From contig JAHEME010000009.1 in the NCBI GenBank assembly GCA_024643825.1, positions 1 to 17,132 on the forward strand: a stretch of 17,132 nucleotides of DNA, written 5' to 3'. Each line of letters starts with the position of its first letter. Position 1 is the stretch's first letter. This document shows, piece after piece, positions 1 through 7,459 of the stretch. Below the pieces are notes generated by a model. It worked only from the letters and a program-made list of their open reading frames with translations, had not been told where the DNA came from and made no database searches. Both the position numbers and the translations under genes were made by a program. The DNA comes from Chloroflexota bacterium (GTDB lineage: Bacteria > Chloroflexota > Anaerolineae > Aggregatilineales > UBA3940).

Positions 1-380
1 GTGATCACAACGCGCGCTCCGAAAGCGCGCAGCAGTTGTACCTTATCCATCGACTGCTTATCAGGCATGACGAAGACCGTCTTGTAGCCTTTGATCGCTG
101 CCGCAATCGCCAGACCGACACCCGTATTCCCGGAGGTGGCTTCGACTACTGTCCCGCCCGGCTGGAGCTTGCCGCTGCGCTCGTAGTCCTCAATGATCGC
201 CAGCCCGATCCGATCTTTTACTGAACCGCCGGGGTTGAAGAACTCGACTTTGGCGAGTATCCGGGGAACCACATGATTGGTTACGGTATGCAGACGCACC
301 AGGGGTGTATTCCCCAGTGTGCTGAGAATATTTTCGTGTACCTGTTCTTCATGGATGTGATCCTGAGTTTTCACGGTCAT
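1..380 (-). CDS. PLP-dependent cysteine synthase / cystathionine beta-synthase, N-terminal part
   Basis: The gene runs off the left edge; only the first 126 codons are present. It is a fold-type II PLP enzyme: after a 17-residue N-terminal extension comes LGNTPLVRL (residues 22-30), then NPGGSVKDR (49-57) with Lys55 as the expected PLP Schiff-base lysine, and TSGNTG (82-87), the loop that holds the substrate carboxylate and PLP phosphate. Members join sulfide or homocysteine to activated serine in the cytoplasm. The stretch MPDKQSMDKVQLLRAFGA looks closer to cystathionine beta-synthase-like proteins than to CysK, but the deciding C-terminal half is missing. The ATG at 380 is preceded by GAGAGGA about 8-9 bases upstream. 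The M24 gene lies 105 bases upstream on the same strand, so co-transcription is possible but not shown. Confidence 0.9.
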   Translation of the reverse strand, partial: MTVKTQDHIHEEQVHENILSTLGNTPLVRLHTVTNHVVPRILAKVEFFNPGGSVKDRIGLAIIEDYERSGKLQPGGTVVEATSGNTGVGLAIAAAIKGYKTVFVMPDKQSMDKVQLLRAFGARVVI

Positions 381-443
381 CGCAGTTATTCCTCTCTTTG
401 GCGTATTAATCGCAGGCAGCACAGCGAGGGTTCTCGCCGGAGT

Positions 444-460
444 AATCGTGTTTCACGATT
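444..460. promoter_or_regulatory. Short perfect inverted repeat between M24 gene and PLP enzyme gene
   Basis: AATCGTG and CACGATT form a perfect 7-base dyad around a 3-base centre, lying 64 bases upstream of the PLP-enzyme ATG and 26 bases past the M24 stop. There is no T-run on either side, so it is a poor intrinsic terminator. It could be an operator or a weak RNA hairpin. A TACAAT box on the minus strand overlaps its upstream edge, but I see no convincing -35 for it. Confidence 0.3.
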
Positions 461-485
461 GTACTAGGAACTCACCTGAACCGCA

Positions 486-1688
486 TTAGACTGGCAGCGT
501 CAGGCTTACCAGATCGCGCGGATAGTAGGTCATCACTTCGATGCCGTCTTCGGTGACGGCAACCGTATCTGAATGGCGGAAGCCGCCGATGCCAGGCACG
601 TACAGACCCGGCTCTACCGTGAACACCATTCCCGGTTGAAGGGGCGTGTGATCGCCGGAATCGAGGAAGGGGCCTTCATGGTAGCGCAGCCCGATGGTGT
701 GACCACTATGATGCTTCCAGTACTTCATCAAATCGTTGCGCTCGAAGTAGCTGAGGACAGCGCTGTTGACATCGGAGCACGACACGCCGGGGCGCATCGC
801 TTCCAGCGCGGTATTCTGCAACCCCACCATGTGATCAAAGAGCCGTTTCTGCTCATCGTTAGCTGCGCCCATAATCATCGTGCGCTCTAGCTCGGAGTTG
901 TAGCCCCAGATCGGTGCCCCTGCCCCGGTGACGAGCACATCGCCGGGTTGGAAGGTGATGTTTGCTGACAGGGAATGAGGAATGGCGGAGTTACGTCCGA
1001 TCTGCCCCCGGTAGCCGGCGCTGGCTCCCTCGCTGAATGGGCTTTGTGGGCTGTAGATTGGCCCGATAGCATCGAGCATGGAGCGGGTGGCTTCATTGGT
1101 GGCCCGTGCGCTGACTTCGGTCTCTGTTGCGCCGACCATCGTGTAGCGTTGCAGCAGAGTATGCGCTATATGCCCCCATTTGACGCTCTCCCGGATCAGG
1201 GCGAGTTCCGCTTCGGACTTGATCGCCATCTGATCTTCGATGGAAGCGCGCACGTTGGCAACGATGGTTCCCATCAACTCAGAGAGTCGTGGCCCACGAT
1301 AGCCCAGAATCCAGGGATAGCCGTCTTCGTCCGCGCCAATCGAACCCGTGATGCCCATCGAAGTAAGCTGCTTCTTGAGCAGTTCCATCGGGTGTGGGTT
1401 ATCGGGGTATTCCACATAATGATCGACTCGGTCAATCGTGGCCTTGGCCTGAGCGTGCTCCAGTTCCAGCCGGGGGACGAACAGGGCGCGTTCACCGCTG
1501 GAATTCATCACGAAGGCCATCGGTCGCTCAGTAGGAACAAACGCAAATCCTGTGTAGTACAGAATGTAGTAGTTATCGAACAAAACAACTCCGCTGTGCC
1601 CCTCCCCCGTTGCGTAGCGGAGGAGGTGTTCACAACGTGCTCTGTGCTCCGAATCAGAAATCTTGATCGCAGCCTGATGAATGGTCAT
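486..1688 (-). CDS. M24-family (creatinase/aminopeptidase P fold) protein with altered metal ligands
   Basis: A 400-residue protein with the two-domain architecture of Xaa-Pro dipeptidases: an N-terminal creatinase-N-like domain (about 15-145) and a C-terminal pita-bread domain (about 160-395). Aligned by eye with E. coli PepP (ligands D260, D271, H354, E383, E406), the equivalent residues are G255 (or T254), E266, H330, E359 and S373. So His and one Glu remain, one Asp is Glu, and two ligands are lost. H337, matching PepP H361, and H238 in the region of the catalytic His of creatinase are present. This favours a metal-free creatinase-like or ectoine-hydrolase-like C-N hydrolase over a dinuclear peptidase, though the substrate cannot be read from sequence. 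The ATG at 1688 has AGGAGA 8 bases upstream. Its own promoter is likely (1725-1753). Confidence 0.85.
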   Translation of the reverse strand: MTIHQAAIKISDSEHRARCEHLLRYATGEGHSGVVLFDNYYILYYTGFAFVPTERPMAFVMNSSGERALFVPRLELEHAQAKATIDRVDHYVEYPDNPHPMELLKKQLTSMGITGSIGADEDGYPWILGYRGPRLSELMGTIVANVRASIEDQMAIKSEAELALIRESVKWGHIAHTLLQRYTMVGATETEVSARATNEATRSMLDAIGPIYSPQSPFSEGASAGYRGQIGRNSAIPHSLSANITFQPGDVLVTGAGAPIWGYNSELERTMIMGAANDEQKRLFDHMVGLQNTALEAMRPGVSCSDVNSAVLSYFERNDLMKYWKHHSGHTIGLRYHEGPFLDSGDHTPLQPGMVFTVEPGLYVPGIGGFRHSDTVAVTEDGIEVMTYYPRDLVSLTLPV

Positions 1689-1724
1689 GGCGAGGTCTCC
1701 TAACCAGCAGAATCAGCCACGACC

Positions 1725-1753
1725 ACTATACGACGGTCACGTTACTTCAACAA
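1725..1753 (-). promoter_or_regulatory. Putative sigma70 promoter of the M24 gene
   Basis: On the minus strand TTGTTG (1753-1748), a 17-base spacer and TATAGT (1730-1725). The -10 matches five of six consensus bases, the -35 only three. It sits between the FNT stop at 1773 and the M24 start at 1688, which would give a leader of about 30 bases containing the AGGAG ribosome site. Confidence 0.45.
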
Positions 1754-1772
1754 CTGAAAGATCGCATGGCTG

Positions 1773-2663
1773 CTATTGATGCGAATGCTCCACGTAAGGC
1801 GATGCTGCACTGCGCTTGCGCCGCAGGTAGACGAACCAGTACACGGCTCCGACCAGCACCGCCCCGCCGAAGATGTTGCCAATCGTCACCGGGATCAGGT
1901 TGCGGATCACGAATCTGCCCCAGGTCAGGCCCGCATAATCCGCTGCTGTCTTCCCGATGGCATCCCAGAACGAACCGGGTGCAAATTGCTTGATCAGCAG
2001 GCCAATCGGGATGAAGTACATGTTCGCGATGCTGTGCTCGAAACCCGCTGCCACAAACGCGGTGATCGGAAACAGGATCGAGAGGATTTTGTCCGTGGTC
2101 GTGCGCGCAGAAAATGCCAGCCATACCGCCAGGCATACCAGCACATTGCATAGCACACCCAGTACGATAGCTTGCAGTGGGGCTAGACCTGTCTTGGCGG
2201 CGGCGATGTTCAGTGCATTTAATCCGACCGCCCCGCCGCCGAAAGTGTACTGTCGGGAAAGGAACATCAGCCCAGCGGTGAAGATCGCCCCCACGAAGTT
2301 ACCCGCATACACAATTACCCAGTTGCGCAGAAGCTGCCCGGTAGAGACTCTGCCACTAGCCCATGCCATGACGATCAGGTTGTTCCCGGTGAAGAGTTCC
2401 GCACCGCCGACGATGACGAGGATCAGCCCCAGCGAGAAGACCAATCCCCCCAGCAGTTTTGAAACTCCGAAGGGCAGAGCCTCTCCGCCCCCGGCGGTGA
2501 CGGTCGTAGCGAAGATCGCGCCCAGCGCGATGAAAGCACCCGCCAGAACCCCCAACACAAATAGAGTGTAGAAGCCGATGGCGGCTTTGTTGACGCCGAT
2601 GTCTTCCGCTTTTAGCGCCATCTCTGGCGGCAGCAGTGAATCAATGCGAATGTTGTTTTCCAT
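1773..2663 (-). CDS. FocA-type formate/nitrite transporter (FNT family)
   Basis: A 296-residue, six-helix inner-membrane channel of the FNT family, which forms pentamers and moves formate or related small anions with a proton. Family landmarks are all present: GGAELFTGNN (86-95) with Thr92 in the omega-loop position of FocA Thr91, NWVIVYAGNFVGA (114-126), GFEHSIANMYFIP (207-219) with His210 matching the central His209 of FocA, and IPVTIGNIFGG (257-267). The C-terminal half (PGSFWDAIG, LIPVTIGNI, YWFVYLR) resembles FocA more than NirC or the hydrosulfide channel, so formate is the best guess. The ATG at 2663 follows AGAGGT. No pyruvate formate-lyase or formate dehydrogenase gene is near. A CRP/FNR-like palindrome lies 25 bases upstream. 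Confidence 0.93.
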   Translation of the reverse strand: MENNIRIDSLLPPEMALKAEDIGVNKAAIGFYTLFVLGVLAGAFIALGAIFATTVTAGGGEALPFGVSKLLGGLVFSLGLILVIVGGAELFTGNNLIVMAWASGRVSTGQLLRNWVIVYAGNFVGAIFTAGLMFLSRQYTFGGGAVGLNALNIAAAKTGLAPLQAIVLGVLCNVLVCLAVWLAFSARTTTDKILSILFPITAFVAAGFEHSIANMYFIPIGLLIKQFAPGSFWDAIGKTAADYAGLTWGRFVIRNLIPVTIGNIFGGAVLVGAVYWFVYLRRKRSAASPYVEHSHQ

Positions 2664-2687
2664 GATACCTCTTTCGCAAACGTTGAT

Positions 2688-2705
2688 TTGTGTAATAATT
2701 CACAA
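2688..2705. promoter_or_regulatory. CRP/FNR-family-like operator upstream of the FNT gene
   Basis: TTGTGTAATAATTCACAA is a dyad with perfect 5-base arms (TTGTG/CACAA). Its core TGTGT-N6-TCACA differs from the CRP consensus TGTGA-N6-TCACA by one base. It ends 25 bases before the FNT start codon and overlaps a TATATT box (2709-2704, minus strand), so if used it would probably repress or act on another promoter. The regulator is not in the window. Confidence 0.4.
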
Positions 2706-2847
2706 TATACCCCTGCGTGGACATTCTTTCTATGCCGATTGTCATGGCTGTGGCTGACAGATGGTCACAGTCCGGTCAGGTTTTCAGAAGGATAGGTTAG
2801 GTCAATTCCTCTTTGCAAGTATGTACCTGTATTCTTGGACATGCTTC

Positions 2848-2873
2848 CGGTGCATGCCTTCGGTGCATGCCTT
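2848..2873. repeat. Two perfect copies of a 13-bp direct repeat next to the ABC operon promoter
   Basis: CGGTGCATGCCTT occurs twice back to back (2848-2860, 2861-2873) and the first three bases of a third copy run into the TATAAT box at 2877. A more degenerate copy (ACATGCTTC) precedes them. Each unit contains the palindromic core GCATGC. The array occupies the -5 to -29 region relative to the -10 box, where a -35 element would be expected. Confidence 0.7.
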
Positions 2874-2876
2874 CGG

Positions 2877-2882
2877 TATAAT
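2877..2882 (+). promoter_or_regulatory. -10 box of the ABC exporter operon
   Basis: A perfect TATAAT lies 33 bases before the ATG at 2916, implying a short leader of about 27 bases. No -35 hexamer is visible at 16-18 bases because that position falls in the 13-bp repeats. TTGGAC (2835-2840) is a good -35 by sequence but 36 bases away. The promoter may therefore depend on an activator or have been altered by repeat expansion. Confidence 0.55.
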
Positions 2883-2915
2883 CCCGCTGTTGCCGCCGCC
2901 TGATTGGGAATTCGT

Positions 2916-4739
2916 ATGTCATCCGAGTTTGTTGCCCGTCAAACCCATCGCAGTGATCATAGCAGCCCCGCGCGCTTTGTGTGGTCGCATATTCGCCGCC
3001 ACCCCATCGTAGGTCTCGGCATGATTCTGGGCGCATTCAGCAACGCGGCCCTTGCCTCTGCGGTCCCGTATTTTGCCGGGCGCGCAGTCGAAGGTGTGAT
3101 CGATAGCCAGAATCTGGCGCTGGTGGGTCAGATGGCACTCGCTATCGTCGCCAGCCAGTTCTTGCGGGGCGGCCTTCAACTGCTGCGTAACTTCTCCTCG
3201 GAGACGTTTGCCCAGCGCGTCGAGCGCGATGTGCGCGATGAACTGTATGCGAGTTTGCTCGGCAAGAGCATGACCTTTCATGACTTCCAGCCTGTCGGGG
3301 AGATCATGGCGCGCGTGACCAACGATGTGCGTGAGATGAACTATATGATGAATCCCGGTCTGAACCTGATTATTGGCTCAGGCATGTTCCTCATCCTGCC
3401 GCTGATAGTGGCTCCGTCGATTTACCCGGCGCTGATCATCACGCCCCTTGCCTTTTTCATTCTGTATGTGATTGTGCAGATGCGCTATGTCGTGCGGCTG
3501 CATACGGTGGCGCAGGAGGTACGAGCCAGCTTCGGGCAAATGAACGCCCGGCTTGCGGAAACGTTGGATGGAATTCAGGTGGTCAAAGGGGCCGCCCAGG
3601 AAGGCCAAGAGATTCGTCTCTTTCAGGGTCTGGTGGAGGAAGTCCGGGGACGCTACATCCAGCAGGGAGATACCGAAGCACGATACACCGCCGCCCTCTT
3701 GCTGGGGTTAGCGACTGTGGGTGGGTTCATGCACTCGCTGTTTCTGTACCGCGCGGGTTTGATCCAGGCGGGCGACATCATTGCCTTCATGGGGCAGATT
3801 GCCCTATTCGGCTTCCCGGTGTTTAGTTCTCTGTTCGCACTTTCTCATGTCGCTCTTGGGTATGCCAGCGCCGAGCGCATCCTGAGCATCATCCGCGCCC
3901 GCACCGATCTGGATCAGAATGAAGCCGGGTACACGGGCACAATACGCGGCAAGATCTCCTTTGAAGGGGTAGGCTTTGGCTATCTGGAAGGAAAAGAGGT
4001 CATCAAAAACGCTTCTTTCGAGGTCTTTGCGGGGAAGACGGTCGCGTTCGTCGGGCAAACAGGATCAGGGAAAAGCACGCTCACCAAGCTCATCAACCGC
4101 ATTTATGATGCTACCGAGGGGCGCATCCTGGTGGATGGGGTCGATGTGCGCGACTGGAATCTGGCGGCTCTGCGTTCGCAAATCAGCATCATTGAGCAGG
4201 AAGTATTCTTATTCAGCCGCAGCATCGCCGATAACATTCGCTTCGGCAGATCGGACGCCTCTCAGCCGGAAGTAGAAGAGGCGGCCCACAAAGCGCAGGC
4301 GCATGACTTCATCATGCAGATGCCGGAGGGGTATGAGACCGTCATCGGGCAGCGAGGCGTGACCCTCAGCGGAGGCCAGCGGCAGCGGCTAGCGATTGCC
4401 CGCGCCTTTCTAACCAATCCGAAGATACTCATTCTGGACGACTCCACCAGCGCCATCGATAGCGCGACTGAGGATCACATTCAGAAGGCAATCTGGACGG
4501 CGGCAGAAGGACGCACCACTATTCTTATCACGCATCGTCTATCGCAGATTCGCTGGGCGGATCATATCGTCGTGATTCGCAGGGGGGAAGTCGTCGCACA
4601 GGGCACGCACGATCAGCTTCTGGAATCGTCCGAAGCCTACCGTCGCATCTTCGCACGGTACGAATCGAAGACGCTCTTTCAGGATGGGGCTACGATCCGA
4701 AAAATGCTCGAAACCCGTGATCCGGGAACCGGGGAGTAA
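2916..4739 (+). CDS. ABC exporter half-transporter with degenerate catalytic site (subunit 1)
   Basis: A 607-residue type I (MsbA/BmrCD-like) exporter half: six membrane spans in residues 30-315, then an ATPase domain. Walker A GQTGSGKS is at 380-387, the Q-loop Gln at 428, the signature LSGGQ at 484-488, Walker B ILILDD at 504-509 and the H-loop His at 540. Walker B ends in Asp509 where the catalytic Glu normally stands, the hallmark of the degenerate site in heterodimeric exporters such as TM287/288. The partner follows after 11 bases. Substrate (drug, lipid or peptide) cannot be inferred. I chose ATG 2916 because its GGGAA is upstream and the conserved protein starts soon after; a TTG at 2904 in frame is possible but has no ribosome site. 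Confidence 0.93.
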   Translation: MSSEFVARQTHRSDHSSPARFVWSHIRRHPIVGLGMILGAFSNAALASAVPYFAGRAVEGVIDSQNLALVGQMALAIVASQFLRGGLQLLRNFSSETFAQRVERDVRDELYASLLGKSMTFHDFQPVGEIMARVTNDVREMNYMMNPGLNLIIGSGMFLILPLIVAPSIYPALIITPLAFFILYVIVQMRYVVRLHTVAQEVRASFGQMNARLAETLDGIQVVKGAAQEGQEIRLFQGLVEEVRGRYIQQGDTEARYTAALLLGLATVGGFMHSLFLYRAGLIQAGDIIAFMGQIALFGFPVFSSLFALSHVALGYASAERILSIIRARTDLDQNEAGYTGTIRGKISFEGVGFGYLEGKEVIKNASFEVFAGKTVAFVGQTGSGKSTLTKLINRIYDATEGRILVDGVDVRDWNLAALRSQISIIEQEVFLFSRSIADNIRFGRSDASQPEVEEAAHKAQAHDFIMQMPEGYETVIGQRGVTLSGGQRQRLAIARAFLTNPKILILDDSTSAIDSATEDHIQKAIWTAAEGRTTILITHRLSQIRWADHIVVIRRGEVVAQGTHDQLLESSEAYRRIFARYESKTLFQDGATIRKMLETRDPGTGE

Positions 4740-4750
4740 AAGGATAAAGT

Positions 4751-6580
4751 ATGGGATTCTTCGGCGGACTTGACGAAGATAAATACGACCGTCAGTACTC
4801 GGATGGGTATCTGTTCAAACGACTCTGGCAGTATCTCAAGACACAGAAGAGCCAGGTAGTCTGGATCGTCGTCGTAAGTCTCCTGATCTCGGTCGCGTTG
4901 GCCTTAATCCCCATCATTATTTCGGCGGGGGTGGGTGCGCTTCAGAGCAAGGAAGCGACTTCTGTGCTCGTGCTACTGATCGCGGCCTTGCTGGTGACAG
5001 CAATGGCTGAGTACTTCGGAAACTGGGGCCGTCGTCGGCTGATGGCTCGACTGGTCGGCAACCTGATGCGTGATCTGCGTAATGACGCGCTGGCGGCTGC
5101 CGTGTACCGCGATATGGCCTTTTATGACGAGAACAAATCCGGCAAAGTTCTCAGCCGTATCACAGGCGATACCGATGAATTGGGCCGTGTCATGAACTTC
5201 ACGACCTCCATTGCCAGCGATCTGGTGCAGGCCCTCATGCTGACCGGAGTTCTGCTTACCCGCAACCTACGCCTCACGCTGATGCTGCTTGGCTTTATGC
5301 CGTTGATCACCATCATTGCGTTGATCTTCCGGCACTATGCACGCATCGTGACTCGCCAAGGTTCGCGCGCGATGGCGGCGGTCAATGACAATATTCAGGA
5401 GAGCGTCACCGGGATCAGCGTAGCCAAGAACTTTCGCCAGGAAGCCGAGATCTATGATGCTTTCGTCGGCATCAATCAGCAATCGTACACCATCAACATG
5501 AAGCGCGGCTTCGTGCTGGCGCTTGTGTTCCCCGTGCTGAATGCACTGGGCGGGATCGCTGTTGGTGGAATCCTGTACGTTGGGGCATTGACGGTGATCA
5601 GTGGGGCGATTCTGGTCAGCGAGTGGTATCTGTTCATCCAGTCGGTGGATAGCTTCTGGTTCCCGTTCATTGAGTTGGCTTCGTTCGGCAGCCAGTTTCA
5701 GCAGGCATTGAGCGCTATTGAACGCATCTTCGCCCTGATCGACGCGGAGAACACGGTCAACCAGATTGACGATCAGCCTGCCGGGGAGATCAGCGGGCAC
5801 ATTGTCTTTGATCACCTCACCTTTGAATATAAGCCCGGTCAGCCCATACTCTCCGATTTTAGCTTGAACATCGCGCCGGGAGAGAGCGTGGCCTTTGTCG
5901 GGCACACGGGCGCGGGCAAGAGCACAATCATCAAGCTGATAACCCGTTTCTACGAGTTTCAGCAGGGCGAGATTCGCATCGATGGGCGCGACATCCGCAC
6001 CTTTGACCTGCAAACCTATCGATCCCGGCTGGGGCTGGTTCCACAGCAGCCCTTCCTGTTCAGCGGCACGATCATGCAGAATGCTCGTTACAGCCGCCCG
6101 GATGCCGATGAGAGCGAGATCAAAGAACTTGCCTACAGCATTGGCGGCGGCGAATGGCTGGAAACCCTGCCGGATGGTCTTCAAACCGATGTCGGCGAGC
6201 GAGGCGCACGCTTAAGCATGGGCCAGCGTCAACTGGTGAGCCTGCTGCGAGTGCTTGTTCAACGCCCGGCGATCTTCATCCTTGACGAAGCCACCGCCAG
6301 CATTGATCCCTTCACCGAGATGCAGATTCAGGAGGCACTCGATCTGATCCTGGCGCGCTCCACCTCGATCCTGATCGCCCACCGCCTGAGCACCGTGCGC
6401 AGTGCTGACCGAATCATCGTGCTTCGTGACGGGGCTATCATTGAGCAGGGCAACCACAAATCACTGATGCGTCAGAAGGGGCACTACGCGGAACTGTACG
6501 ATACGTACTTCCGCCACCAGTCCCTCAGCTACATTGAGAACTCACGCACGGAGTTGATCGGAAAAGCCTCCACCCTGTAG
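4751..6580 (+). CDS. ABC exporter half-transporter with canonical Walker B (subunit 2)
   Basis: A 609-residue half-transporter, partner of the gene 11 bases upstream, with AAGGA before its ATG. Six membrane spans fall in residues 35-315. The ATPase domain has Walker A GHTGAGKS (384-391), Q-loop Gln (432), the exporter X-loop DVGERG (480-485), Walker B FILDE with the catalytic Glu513, and H-loop His544. Its signature motif is LSMGQ rather than LSGGQ (489-492). Together with Asp509 of subunit 1 this predicts one weakened composite site (subunit 1 Walker A/B with subunit 2 signature) and one active site (subunit 2 Walker A/B with subunit 1 LSGGQ). The stop codon lies inside a hairpin that probably serves the opposite strand as terminator. 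It would sit in the cytoplasmic membrane. Confidence 0.94.
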   Translation: MGFFGGLDEDKYDRQYSDGYLFKRLWQYLKTQKSQVVWIVVVSLLISVALALIPIIISAGVGALQSKEATSVLVLLIAALLVTAMAEYFGNWGRRRLMARLVGNLMRDLRNDALAAAVYRDMAFYDENKSGKVLSRITGDTDELGRVMNFTTSIASDLVQALMLTGVLLTRNLRLTLMLLGFMPLITIIALIFRHYARIVTRQGSRAMAAVNDNIQESVTGISVAKNFRQEAEIYDAFVGINQQSYTINMKRGFVLALVFPVLNALGGIAVGGILYVGALTVISGAILVSEWYLFIQSVDSFWFPFIELASFGSQFQQALSAIERIFALIDAENTVNQIDDQPAGEISGHIVFDHLTFEYKPGQPILSDFSLNIAPGESVAFVGHTGAGKSTIIKLITRFYEFQQGEIRIDGRDIRTFDLQTYRSRLGLVPQQPFLFSGTIMQNARYSRPDADESEIKELAYSIGGGEWLETLPDGLQTDVGERGARLSMGQRQLVSLLRVLVQRPAIFILDEATASIDPFTEMQIQEALDLILARSTSILIAHRLSTVRSADRIIVLRDGAIIEQGNHKSLMRQKGHYAELYDTYFRHQSLSYIENSRTELIGKASTL

Positions 6581-6589
6581 GGCGGAGGC
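6566..6589. terminator. Hairpin terminator between convergent ABC operon and fabI unit
   Basis: GCCTCC-A-CCC, loop TGTA, GGG-C-GGAGGC gives a ten-base stem with one A-C mismatch. On the minus strand it is followed at once by TTTT (6565-6562), fitting intrinsic termination of fabI, whose stop is 27 bases before it. On the plus strand the hairpin spans the ABC stop codon and the tail after it (TCGTCAATT) is weak, so termination in that direction is less certain. Confidence 0.65.
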
Positions 6590-6615
6590 TCGTCAATTCC
6601 AATGAGGGGATGAGG

Positions 6616-7419
6616 CTATTCGCCCGGCTTGTCCATCTCCTCGAAGGGCACAGTCAACCCCATGATGTTCCATCCACTATCCACGTAAATCACCTGGCCC
6701 GTCACCGACTGCGCCCACTCGGAGCACAGCCACACCGCTGTATTCCCCACATCTTCCTGAGTCACCAGGCTGCGCATTGGCGCGGCCTGTTCGTGCAGAT
6801 GCAGGCTGCGGCGGAACCCAGAAACCCCCGATGCCGCCAGCGTCTTGATCGGCCCTGCCGAGATCGCATTCACGCGGATCCCCTGCGGCCCTAGGTCATT
6901 CGCTAAGTAGCGCACTGACGATTCCAGCGCGGCTTTGGCGACGCCCATCACATTGTAATGTGGCATCACCGCTACGCTGCCGTAGTAGGTCAGTGTGAGG
7001 ATCGATCCGCCATTCGGCATCATGGCCTCTGCACGCTGCGCCAGCGTAACCAGCGAATAGGCGCTCGTTTCCAGCGCCGTCTTGAACCCTGCGCGGCTGG
7101 TATCCACAAACCGCCCGGCGAGGTCTTCCCGCTCTGCAAACGCTACCGCATGGATCAGCACATCAATCGTGCCATAAGTATCGCGCACCCGGTCAAAGAC
7201 TCTGTCAATCGCGGCGTCATCGTTGACGTTGGCTTCCATCACGACCTTCGCCCCAACGCTCTCCGCCAGTGGGATCACCCTCTTTTCAAGCTGCGGAATC
7301 CCATAGCTGAATGCGAGTTCTGCTCCCTGCGCATGAAGCGCCTGAGCAATCCCCCAGGCGATAGAGTCTTTATTGGCTACGCCAAAGATCAGTACGGTCT
7401 TGCCATCATACAGGCCCAT
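6616..7419 (-). CDS. fabI: Enoyl-[acyl-carrier-protein] reductase (NADH), FabI type
   Basis: A 267-residue short-chain dehydrogenase of the FabI type, which reduces trans-2-enoyl-ACP in the last step of each fatty-acid elongation cycle. The cofactor-binding GVANKDSIAWGIA (13-25), IHAVAFAE (89-96), YYGS (145-148) and HYNVMGVAKAALE (154-166) are all present; Tyr145, Tyr155 and Lys162 match E. coli FabI Tyr146, Tyr156 and Lys163. Length is standard. ATG 7419 is preceded by a very strong GGAGGAG. It lies 40 bases after the DNA glycosylase stop with no promoter seen, so it is probably the last gene of the epimerase-glycosylase-fabI unit. No other fatty-acid genes are nearby. Confidence 0.96.
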   Translation of the reverse strand: MGLYDGKTVLIFGVANKDSIAWGIAQALHAQGAELAFSYGIPQLEKRVIPLAESVGAKVVMEANVNDDAAIDRVFDRVRDTYGTIDVLIHAVAFAEREDLAGRFVDTSRAGFKTALETSAYSLVTLAQRAEAMMPNGGSILTLTYYGSVAVMPHYNVMGVAKAALESSVRYLANDLGPQGIRVNAISAGPIKTLAASGVSGFRRSLHLHEQAAPMRSLVTQEDVGNTAVWLCSEWAQSVTGQVIYVDSGWNIMGLTVPFEEMDKPGE

Positions 7420-7459
7420 CAGTCTCCTCCAGTCATTTCAATCCAATCAAAGGTTGCAG

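Noticed and set aside
12..30. GC-rich hairpin GCGCGCT...AGCGCGC
   Set aside because: Lies inside the PLP-enzyme coding sequence and is explained by the codons for LRAFGARVV; no T-run.
975..1703. 242-codon open frame on the plus strand opposite the M24 gene
   Set aside because: Antisense shadow of a well-supported gene; no recognisable domain and no ribosome site.
1957..2571. 204-codon plus-strand open frame opposite the FNT gene
   Set aside because: Pro/Thr/Ser-rich shadow of a membrane-protein gene, no domain.
2904..2915. TTG start four codons upstream for ABC subunit 1
   Set aside because: No ribosome site in front of it, and ATG 2916 is available immediately downstream.
5267..6184. 305-codon minus-strand open frame opposite ABC subunit 2
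   Set aside because: Mirror frame of the conserved ABC coding sequence; composition fits a shadow ORF.
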